A stretch of DNA of 64,000 nt from DASWJZ01 sp963761005 (lineage in GTDB: Bacteria > Pseudomonadota > Alphaproteobacteria > Rhizobiales > Afifellaceae): NCBI GenBank assembly GCA_963761005.1, contig CAVXFK010000015.1, positions 186,001-250,000 of the forward strand, given 5' to 3'. Below, in pieces: positions 28,167 through 35,388 of the stretch. Below the pieces are notes generated by a model. That model was not told the DNA's origin, searched no databases, and was given only the letters and a program-made list of their open reading frames with translations. A program made the translations under genes and the position numbers. Each line of letters opens with the position of its first letter. Positions within the stretch are counted from its first letter, which is position 1.

Positions 28167-28535
28167 GTGACGTCGATCGGTCCGTCGGATCCAAACTTGA
28201 TCCCGAGGCCGGCGATTGCCGGCGGTTGATTTGTGACGCAGGTTCGGCGCCCGGCACAGCCGTGGCTAGGAGAATGTTGGGGCGCTTGGGGATGCGACCA
28301 AGCTCGACGCTGAAGGTAGGCGCGCTCGTCAACGACGTCGCGATCTCTTGTACTGGATATGCAGGAGCCTGCTCATCGAACATTGTGGTGAGCAGGCCGC
28401 GTCATCGGCTCTTTCGCGGTGGAGTTCTATGGATCTCATATGAGCTAGACGAGTGAGGAGCTGCTGCTTAGCGCGTCTCATGGACTTTCTCTTTGCGGGG
28501 CTAATAGTGTGGCATAAAATCATAAGACTGCAGCC
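28167..28535. other. Gene-poor stretch upstream of lipid kinase
   Basis: 369 bases. Small open frames (plus 28226-28456, minus 28060-28383 and 28329-28523) have no family motifs or clear ribosome sites. It may be the leader or promoter region of the lipid kinase gene. Confidence 0.5.
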
Positions 28536-28553
28536 GAATTAGTGCCGAATTAG
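28536..28553 (+). promoter_or_regulatory. Tandem response-regulator box 1
   Basis: GAATTAG-TGCC-GAATTAG, an exact direct repeat at 11-base spacing, one helical turn, as OmpR/PmrA-type regulators bind. It is 131 bases upstream of the DUF1344 gene on the plus strand. On the minus strand it reads CTAATTC-N4-CTAATTC, with AT-rich TCTTATGAT after it toward the lipid kinase. Confidence 0.6.
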
Positions 28554-28683
28554 GTCTCAAGAAAGAAACTCAGCAGAGCTTGCAAAGGCGATTGCTCGGT
28601 CCGATTCTGTTCGGGTGACCCCGATGAAGCATGGACGAAAATACCACGAGGATATCGGTGCCAGTCGAAACCAGGAGTAAGCG

Positions 28684-28944
28684 ATGTATTTGAAGAAACT
28701 GCTTTTTCCCGCTGCCGGACTTACGCTGCTTGTCGCGGTGGGGTTCGCTCACGCAGCTGAGGACGCGGGCACAATCAAGAGCATCAATCCCAAAGGCGAT
28801 TCGATGACTCTGAGTGACGGCAAGACATTCATTCTGGCCGAGGGCGTAGAGGCCGAATCGCTTAAGGTCGGGCAACAGGTGAAGGTTACCTATGCTGTGA
28901 GCGCCGGAAAGCTCTTGGCCATCAAGATCGTCACGGTGAGGTGA
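28684..28944 (+). CDS. DUF1344 small exported protein
   Basis: 86 residues. The signal peptide MYLKKLLFPAAGLTLLVAVG ends at AHAAED. The mature part, GTIKSINPKGDSMTLSDGKTF then VGQQVKVTY, is a small beta-barrel-like DUF1344 domain. Its function is unknown; it is common in rhizobial periplasms. A tandem regulator box lies upstream, so it may be under the two-component system at 45-47 kb. Confidence 0.82.
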   Translation: MYLKKLLFPAAGLTLLVAVGFAHAAEDAGTIKSINPKGDSMTLSDGKTFILAEGVEAESLKVGQQVKVTYAVSAGKLLAIKIVTVR

Positions 28945-29000
28945 TAACCAGTGTCAAAGTGCAGGCAACCCGAAGGCGCCGGCGACAAAGATGACGACTA

Positions 29001-29840
29001 GGGTCAGGACTCATAACCAGTAGCTGACGGCAGCAGCGATGCGGACGGCGGCGAGGAAGTTGGTGGCGGATCGGTCGTATCGTGTCGCGATGCGGCGGAA
29101 GTCCTTGAGGCGACCGAACATGCGTTCGATGGCATTTCTGTTTCGATAGAGGAACGGGGAGAAGCAGTTCTTCCAACGCCGATTGGCCTTCGGCGGAATA
29201 TTGGGCATCGCACCTTTGCCCTCGATCTGTCGGCGGATGGCATTGCTGTCGTAGCCCTTGTCGCCATGAACGATCGACGCTTGCGGCAGCCGCCGCAGCA
29301 GCAACTCTGCGGCGGTGCAATCGGCCACTTGGCCTCCCGTGAGCATGAAGGCGATGGGCCGACAAGCCGTATCGGTCAGGGCGTGGATCTTGGTGGTGCG
29401 TCCGCCGCGCGAGCGCCCGATCGCCTGATTGCGCTCCCCCCTTTACCGCCGGCTGCGCAGCGGTGCGCCTTCACCGCCGAACTGTCGATTAGCACCTGGG
29501 CTGGCGGGCCGCCTGCCGCAGCAAGCGCGTGGAACATGTCGATCCAAATGCCCTTCTCTGCCCAGCGCACGAAGCGATTGTAGAGGGTCTTGCGTGGACC
29601 ATAGACGGCCGGAGCATCGACCCAACGGCCGCCTGACTTCAAAACATGCACGATGCCGCTGATCACACGCCGGTCGTCAACCCGCGGCTTGCCGCGCGTG
29701 TCGGTGGGGAGCAACGGCTTCAGCCGCGCGAATTGATCCCTCGTCAGCCAGAAATAGTCGCAATTCATCAGAGGCCTCCTCTTGGAGACCGTAAATCACA
29801 ACCCAGCCAAGGAAGGAATCCCCTTTATGGGTCCTGACCC
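29001..29840 (-). mobile_element. IS5-family (IS427-like) insertion sequence, copy 1
   Basis: 840 bases. The ends are GGGTCAGGACTCATAA and, in reverse complement, GGGTCAGGACCCATAA (one mismatch). They are flanked by TA at 28999-29000 and 29841-29842, a two-base target duplication. It encodes a two-frame DDE transposase. Two more copies lie at 47.4 and 48.8 kb. It is inserted between DUF1344 and DedA. Confidence 0.92.
29011..29768 (-). CDS. IS5-family transposase, OrfA/OrfB joined by -1 frameshift (copy 1)
   Basis: OrfA (29376-29768, 130 residues) begins MNCDYFWLTRDQFARL and carries the first catalytic Asp in VLIDSSAVKAH. At AAAGGGGGGAG (coding strand, near 29436-29444) a -1 slip gives GGERNQAIGRSRGGRTTK and leads into OrfB, with the second Asp in HGDKGYDSN and the catalytic Glu in RNRNAIERMFGRLKDFRRIA. 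It ends VSYWL at 29011. This matches programmed frameshifting in the IS427 group. The copy looks intact. Confidence 0.88.
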
Positions 29841-29921
29841 TAAGCGAGCGACGGGACGCCACCGTGAATGGCAGCAACCCAGCCAGCTGGCGTGTCCGGC
29901 AATGAATACCTAGCGGGCGCT

Positions 29922-30557
29922 TTAGCGTTGCGAGCGGAGCCAGTTGCGCCGCCGCACCCAGATGAACCATGCAAGCCCCACGGAGAACGCTACGACGACG
30001 AACGCGTCGACGCGGTGGAATGAGTTCCGCAAGGTCGGATCATTGTTCCAATGCTCACCCAGTACTCGTCCGACATATGCAAGTCCAAAACACCACGGCC
30101 ACGAGCCGAAGAAAGTGTAGACTTGGAATTTGAACACCCGCATTCGCGCGATACCAGCCGGAAGCGCGATGTATGTTCGCACTAGCGGTAGCAGGCGTCC
30201 GATGAAGACAGTTGCGGCGCCATGGCGCGAGAAGAATCGTTCGGTGCGATCAAGCTCGGTTTGTCCGACGAGAAGATAAGCGCCCCAGCGCTCAATTGCC
30301 TTGCGACCACCTTGGGCCGCTACGAAATAGGCAACGGTCGAGCCGAGATTGCAGCTGAGCGCACCTGCGGTCGCTGCCGCGAGCAGGTTAAAGCGGCCGA
30401 TCGAAACAAGGTATCCGGCAAAGGGCATGATCACCTCAGAAGGAAGCGGGATACATGCCGACTCGACCGCCATGAGGCCAAGGACACCAAGATAGCCGGC
30501 AGAGGAAATCACGTTCACAATCCAGGCCGCAATCAATGAAAGGAAGGCATCAATCAT
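29922..30557 (-). CDS. DedA family membrane protein
   Basis: 211 residues. The DedA signature is VESACIPLPSEVIMPFAGYL near the N-terminus, followed by NLGSTVAYFVAAQGGRK, FSRHGAATVFIGRLLPLVRTYIALPAG and FGSWPWCFGLAYVGRVLG. DedA proteins act in the inner membrane; recent work assigns undecaprenyl-phosphate or phospholipid translocation to members. Among GT39, GtrA and UppP genes, a lipid-carrier role is the best inference. The tandem box at 30904-30921 is about 350 bases upstream. Confidence 0.92.
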   Translation of the reverse strand: MIDAFLSLIAAWIVNVISSAGYLGVLGLMAVESACIPLPSEVIMPFAGYLVSIGRFNLLAAATAGALSCNLGSTVAYFVAAQGGRKAIERWGAYLLVGQTELDRTERFFSRHGAATVFIGRLLPLVRTYIALPAGIARMRVFKFQVYTFFGSWPWCFGLAYVGRVLGEHWNNDPTLRNSFHRVDAFVVVAFSVGLAWFIWVRRRNWLRSQR

Positions 30558-30903
30558 TTCGGCTTACGCAGTGCAGCCCAGGCGCACGCCTTGGGAATTG
30601 GCAATTATCCTGATGATCTCGACCCAACTACGGAACCGCGTCGAACCAAGCCCCGGCGTCTCAAGGCTGGCACGACCAATCCAGAAGAGATACTCGTGCG
30701 CGCGATGAACCGGCGGTGTTCTTTCAGCAATTCTCTGCGCGCCTGACGGGGCTTGCAAACGTCTGGGAGTGTTGCTCGATCGCAACTGAGACCCAAGGAT
30801 GGGCCCGCGAAAGCCTGTTCCGGAGTCCCAAGCAGCACGAACCATCTCATGCCGCCGCTCACCTAGTAATGCGAGGTCTACGGAAGCAGGAGATATCTCG
30901 GTC
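30558..30903. other. Gene-free leader upstream of dedA
   Basis: 346 bases with only motif-free open frames on the minus strand. It may be a long 5' leader if dedA is transcribed from the tandem box region to the right. Confidence 0.45.
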
Positions 30904-30921
30904 GAATTAGTCTCGAATTAG
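30904..30921 (+). promoter_or_regulatory. Tandem response-regulator box 2
   Basis: GAATTAG-TCTC-GAATTAG, an exact 11-base-phased direct repeat. It lies between the GT39 3' end (30964) and dedA (starts 30557, minus strand). On the minus strand it is followed six bases later by GATATC, a possible -10. Confidence 0.55.
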
Positions 30922-30963
30922 AGGACCAATGAAGATCGAGTGGTGTGGGATTCTGGCGCGTAG

Positions 30964-32465
30964 TCAAGGCATCGGAAGCTGGATCGCGTAGCCGATGATG
31001 CCGCTCGCAATCTTTGTCCCGGCGACCAAGAAACTGCCGAGGGCAAGCTGAGCGTCTTGTGGCAGCAGGCCCGCTGGCGCTTGCTTGCCAGCCCACACAT
31101 ACAAGACCCCCTCTTTGGTGAGCTGTTCCGAGGTCAACCAGGGCGAAAGCGCCAGCTTGCCGTCATAGACAACGCTTGGACGGCTTGGTGACCCCGCGGC
31201 CACCAGTCCGGCCAGCCAGGTACCTGACCGGCCACAATCCTCAGGGGCTTGTTTGTATGGCTCAACCAGGCCGCCTGCGCGCTACTCGCGATCTCTCGCA
31301 TCGGCCAGGCGTTGCGCTGCGGTTTGCCGAGCGTTGGGCTGAGCGCTACGACACCGGAGTAGATGCACGCGGTACCGGCGACGAATGCTGCGGCGACGAG
31401 TAGGGCTCGGGCCGAGAGGTCGAGGCTCCATTGACGACCGAGCAAGCAGACGATGAGCAGGCCGGAAAGCGTGAACATCGGCATTCCCCACATGTCCCGA
31501 AGCCCGATCCCTGTCACCATGGAAGCCACTACCGTGAGGACTGCCGGCCCGAGCGCCAGGAAAGCGATGTAGCGAAGCTGCGGCTTAGGCACGGCAAGGC
31601 AAGTCAGGCTGCGAACTGACCGGTAGCCGAGCATAAGAAAGAAGATCAGCAGCGGAAGGTGGTCCGCTGCCTGGGCCGCGAACCAATCGACCGAGGAAAA
31701 ACGCCCGCCCTCGCTACTCCCCCTGCTATCGGCATAGCCCAAAGTTGGAAAATCGTTCTGTGCCAGCCACACAAGGTGCGGAGAGGCGACAAGCAGTGCT
31801 AAGACAATGGCGAGCCAAGGCCAGGGCCTTTGAAGGGCCCTCCTCATATCCCTTTCCGCCAATGTCCAGACCGCAAGTAGCGTGTAGAGGACGAGCACGC
31901 TGTACTTTGTAAGGATGCCTAGCCCGGCGACAAAGCCAAGCAATAGCCACGGAAGCGCTCGGGTCGGATGTTGTCGCGCCATCGTGAAGAGAAGAATCGC
32001 GGCAGACCAGACAGGTAATTGAAGAACATTCGGATTGAATTCCGGCGTCAACCAAGTGTAATAAAGACACGGTACAAGTAAAATAGCGCCAATAAGAGAG
32101 TTGTTTCGTGTAGTTAACAGAGATCCCGTCATGAAAACAAATAAATAGGTGAGCGCAACGCTCAGTTGGCTGAGGATGTATGGCCCGAGAATTGGGTCGC
32201 CAGTGGCGTCGAACGACAACTCGATGAGCCAAGCCTGTAGTGGTGGGTGCTTGTGCGTTCCAAGTAGCCACTCCTTGCCCCAAAGCAGACCTTCGACCAC
32301 GTCGAGTGGGGGGGCGGAGCTCGCCAGGTACGGCAACACGGTCCAGGCGGCCAATTGAATAGCGCCGAGCAGGAGGACGGCCTCGAGAGGTCGCGCAGCG
32401 AAACGGGCCGCAAGCGTTCTGAAAGCCGGCGCCTGCCAGTCCCGCTCGGCTGCAAGCCCTTTCAT
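30964..32465 (-). pseudogene. ArnT-like GT39 membrane glycosyltransferase, frameshifted near the C-terminus
   Basis: About 500 residues when repaired. About ten membrane segments; the first periplasmic loop PPLDVVEGLLWGKEW holds the acidic catalytic residues expected in PMT_2/ArnT proteins, followed by HKHPPLQAWL. The main frame runs to a non-homologous end at 31134 (IVAGQVPGWPDWWP), while the neighbouring frame continues WLAGLVAAGSPSRPSVVYDG to a stop at 30964. One base is missing near 31217-31224. Such enzymes move sugars from polyprenyl phosphate onto lipid A or proteins on the periplasmic side. The divergent GT2 gene could supply that donor. Confidence 0.82.
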
Positions 32466-32529
32466 TCTATTTGCTCCAGGACTTATCTTCGCCGAGCAAA
32501 TCGGTCAGCACGTCTGAAAGGCACGATCG

Positions 32530-33501
32530 GTGGTCACCGGCGGTTTCATTAGTATCGTCGTCCCCGTCTTCAATGAGGGGCACGCTGTGGAGTTGTTTCT
32601 GGCTGAGCTGACCTCGGTCGCCGTGTCGTTTCCTTTTCGCTATGAGCTTATCTTTGTGAACGACGGCAGCGGCGATGACACGCGCGAGCGCATTTTGGCT
32701 CAACGTGCGAAGAACCCGGCCATCGGAATCATCGATTTTTCTAGGAATTTCGGCAAAGAGGCCGCGGTCGTTGCGGGATTGGAGGCGGCAAAGGGCGTCG
32801 CGGCCATCGTAATGGATGTCGACCTGCAGGACCCGCCGGCGGTAATCCCCGAGATGATCACGAAATGGCGAAACGGAGCCGACGTTGTCATTGCCGTACG
32901 CAGCAGCCGATCGAGCGATGGCTTCTTTAAGCGTGCGGGCGCAAAGCTCTTCTACAGGCTTTTCTCGTTGTTGAGCGACGTGAAGCTGCCGTTGGGCTCC
33001 GGAGATTTCCGCCTCATGGACAGGCGAGTCGTCGACTCGTTCCTCAAGCTCGACGAGAGAGCGCGCTTCAACAAGGGCCTTTTCGCTTGGCTGGGGTTCC
33101 ATCAGGACTTCGTCCATCACGTCCGGCCGCGCGCCAGCCGAGGGGGATCGCGCTGGAACTATCGGAGGCTTTTCCGGTTCGGCTTTGACGGTATCCTCTC
33201 CTTTTCGACGATCCCTGTTCGTGTGTGGAGTGCTTTTGGCGGCCTTATCGCGGTCGCCGCGCTCGGCTACGGCGCGTTTCTGTTGGTGAGGACGCTCTTC
33301 TTCGGCAGAGACGTTCCCGGCTATGCATCGCTCATGGTGTCGATCTTGTTTCTCGGCGGCCTCAATCTCTTCACCCTCGGCCTGGTTGGCGAATATGTTG
33401 GGCAAACCCTCACTGAGGCGAAGCGACGGCCGCTCTTCATCGTTCGCGAGCATCTGGAGGCACTCCCCGAAAAAGCTTGGGCCGAGGTCCCTGACAGTTG
33501 A
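32530..33501 (+). CDS. Polyprenyl-phosphate GT2 glycosyltransferase (ArnC/DPM-like)
   Basis: 323 residues from GTG 32530. A GT2 domain has SIVVPVFNEGHAVE, FVNDGSGDDT and the metal-binding MDVDLQDPP, with GSGDFRLMDRRVV later. Two C-terminal membrane segments (VWSAFGGLIAVAALGYGAFL and YASLMVSILFLGGLNLFTLG) follow, as in ArnC, GtrB and DPMS-type enzymes. It transfers a sugar from a nucleotide donor to undecaprenyl phosphate on the cytosolic face. It is coupled to gtrA by a TTGA overlap and divergent from the GT39 gene. Confidence 0.93.
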   Translation: MVTGGFISIVVPVFNEGHAVELFLAELTSVAVSFPFRYELIFVNDGSGDDTRERILAQRAKNPAIGIIDFSRNFGKEAAVVAGLEAAKGVAAIVMDVDLQDPPAVIPEMITKWRNGADVVIAVRSSRSSDGFFKRAGAKLFYRLFSLLSDVKLPLGSGDFRLMDRRVVDSFLKLDERARFNKGLFAWLGFHQDFVHHVRPRASRGGSRWNYRRLFRFGFDGILSFSTIPVRVWSAFGGLIAVAALGYGAFLLVRTLFFGRDVPGYASLMVSILFLGGLNLFTLGLVGEYVGQTLTEAKRRPLFIVREHLEALPEKAWAEVPDS

Positions 33502-33878
33502 GAGCCCCGGACGAATTCGCGCGCGTGCTGCGTTTCGGCTTCGTCGGAGCGGTCGCCACGGCAATTCATGCAGTCGCTTATCTCGTCCTGGTCATCTTCT
33601 CCCCGGTCGCGCCATCACTTGCCAACTTCGTCGCTTATATCGTTGCGGTTCTCGTGTCGCTTCTCGGACACATCCGAGTCACTTTCCGACTCGACTTGAA
33701 CCTCGTGCGTGCAACAAAAGTTGCGTTTTCGTCGCTTCTCTCTTTTGGCCTGAACGCGGCCTTTGTCTGGCTGGTCACGCGCCTGCAATATTCACCGGAG
33801 CTAGCTGTCATCTTCTTTGTGACGGCGACGCCCGCCATCTCCTATGCCTCGTTGAGGACATTGCTCGCGGCAGACTAG
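33498..33878 (+). CDS. GtrA family flippase-like protein
   Basis: 126 residues, starting at TTG 33498 over the stop of the GT2 gene. Four membrane segments: FARVLRFGFVGAVATAIHAV, LANFVAYIVAVLVSLLGHI, VAFSSLLSFGLNAAFVWLV and a last one ending SYASLRTLLAAD. GtrA proteins are thought to flip polyprenyl-phosphate sugars made by the GT2 partner, which fits the gene order GT2-GtrA here and the GT39 acceptor enzyme next door. Confidence 0.92.
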   Translation: MRAPDEFARVLRFGFVGAVATAIHAVAYLVLVIFSPVAPSLANFVAYIVAVLVSLLGHIRVTFRLDLNLVRATKVAFSSLLSFGLNAAFVWLVTRLQYSPELAVIFFVTATPAISYASLRTLLAAD

Positions 33879-33996
33879 AACTCGACTTGCTCAGCCTAGA
33901 GATATGAGTGCAGAGAGAAGGCAATCCCTCACCGCATTCATTCATGGAAACTGCATGCGCGAGGCGAAGTCCGCGGATCGCGAGGGAGCCGGAAGA

Positions 33997-34014
33997 GAAT
34001 TAGAAGCGAATTAG
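33997..34014 (+). promoter_or_regulatory. Tandem response-regulator box 3
   Basis: GAATTAG-AAGC-GAATTAG, an exact 11-base-phased direct repeat. The only gene it can serve is the small membrane protein on the plus strand, 162 bases on (76 bases from an alternative start at 34090). Confidence 0.6.
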
Positions 34015-34176
34015 GCGACCACACGTCCTGGAGGGTGTCTTAGTCTGAAGATCGCAACCGGTGGATCACTTTCAGGAGCAGGAACGGGGTTGTTCTATGA
34101 GAGGTCATTGCGCTTCAGCATCAGGCAGCCTACCGGATGGGCCAACGGGCACCCACGTTTCAAAGTTGGGGGGTCG

Positions 34177-34404
34177 ATGCCGAATAACACGTTGATTGCA
34201 GTTGGAGCCATCGTTGTAGGCGTAGGGTTCCTCTTGTTGGCCGGCATATATTGGACCCACACGGCCGGATCGCTGCCGGGCTTCTTGCCCGGCTTCGAAG
34301 GAGGCTCAACGCACGTACACTTCAAGCACGGTCTGGGCTCTTTGATCGTCGCGCTGGGGCTCTTTGCCTTTGCCTGGTTCAAAAGCGGCCGGAAGGCGTC
34401 CTAA
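34177..34404 (+). CDS. Small two-segment membrane protein, unknown
   Basis: 75 residues from the ATG at 34177 (MPNNTLIAVG), preceded by a G-run ribosome site; an alternative ATG at 34090 adds 29 polar residues. Two hydrophobic segments (IAVGAIVVGVGFLLLAGIYW and GLGSLIVALGLFAFAWF) flank a loop with HVHFKHG that could bind metal. No family recognised. A tandem regulator box lies upstream. It overlaps uppP tail to tail by four bases. Confidence 0.7.
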   Translation: MPNNTLIAVGAIVVGVGFLLLAGIYWTHTAGSLPGFLPGFEGGSTHVHFKHGLGSLIVALGLFAFAWFKSGRKAS

Positions 34405-35246
34405 GTCGAGACAATCGTCAAGACGGCCAGCCCCGCGATCACACAATAAATGGCGAATGGTGTCAGCGTCCTCGTCTCGAAATATCGCAACAAGAAACGG
34501 ATCGACAGATAGGCGGTTATCGCCGCGCACAGCGCGCCAAGAAGTGCCTGCGCGAGGCCCCCGCCGCCCTTCGCGAAGAGATCTGGGACCTTCAGCACTG
34601 CCGCAGCAAGGATAATCGGCGTTGCCAGCAGAAACGAGTAACGGACGGCGTTCTCGTGAGAGAGGCCGTTAGCAAGTCCGCCTGCCATCGTGAGTCCGGT
34701 GCGCGAAAACCCGGGTATCAGAGCAAAACACTGGGCGAGTCCAATGCCAACCGCCTGACGCCACGACAAGGCAGCCAGCTTGCGATCGTCATGGAGCCCC
34801 TCTGCACTCGGGACGCGCATGACTTCCACGACATAAAGGACGACGCCATTGAGTACGAGCATGGCCGCAACCAACCAGGCAGTCGCAAAGTTCTGTTGAA
34901 GGCGTTCCTCAAAGAGGAGACCAAGGATACCCGCAGGCGCGGTGCTGACAACCAGAAGCCAGCCTAGCCGCGCGTAGGTGTCTTCAGCGCGGATTTCACG
35001 GATTCGCAAGGACCGCAGAATTCCTCCGACAATGTGCATCCAATCGCGCCAGAAGAATCCAAGAAGAGTCAGCGATGTGGCCAGATGCGTGAGCACAAGG
35101 AAGGCGACGAACTCATCGCTTGCGCGATTCACAGACCAGCCAAGAACGGCCGGCAGCAGAACGCTGTGGCCTAGGCTCGAGATGGGAAAGAGTTCGGCAA
35201 ACCCCTGGAGCAATCCGAGAACGACGGCTTGTAGGTATGATGTCAT
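34401..35246 (-). CDS. uppP: Undecaprenyl-diphosphate phosphatase
   Basis: 281 residues with about eight membrane segments. The two catalytic motifs of the BacA/UppP family are present: GLLQGFAELFPISSLGHSVL (E and S/H residues, with GFAELFP in place of the commoner GxTEfLP) and PGFSRTGLTMAGGLANGLS. The enzyme removes one phosphate from undecaprenyl diphosphate to recycle the carrier for wall, LPS and ArnC-type reactions, and overexpression gives bacitracin resistance. As an island copy, it may be a second, regulated paralogue. Confidence 0.92.
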   Translation of the reverse strand: MTSYLQAVVLGLLQGFAELFPISSLGHSVLLPAVLGWSVNRASDEFVAFLVLTHLATSLTLLGFFWRDWMHIVGGILRSLRIREIRAEDTYARLGWLLVVSTAPAGILGLLFEERLQQNFATAWLVAAMLVLNGVVLYVVEVMRVPSAEGLHDDRKLAALSWRQAVGIGLAQCFALIPGFSRTGLTMAGGLANGLSHENAVRYSFLLATPIILAAAVLKVPDLFAKGGGGLAQALLGALCAAITAYLSIRFLLRYFETRTLTPFAIYCVIAGLAVLTIVST

Positions 35247-35388
35247 TGAACCGGCCTGCGCTGGCGCCGGAAGGGACGCCGGCTCCGCGCGCCCGCCGTT
35301 GCGAGAGTACAGGAGTCAGGCGAATGTTCCGCGGCGACCTTCCAAAAGAGCCACCATCCATCGCGGGCGTGGAGAGACCGGAAGATCA

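Noticed and set aside
28060..28383. Minus-strand ORF upstream of the lipid kinase
   Set aside because: No ribosome site or motif, and it overlaps the kinase in another frame.
30564..30845. Minus-strand 93-codon ORF before dedA
   Set aside because: Low-complexity, basic, no motif; its position 59 bases from box 2 is suggestive but not enough.
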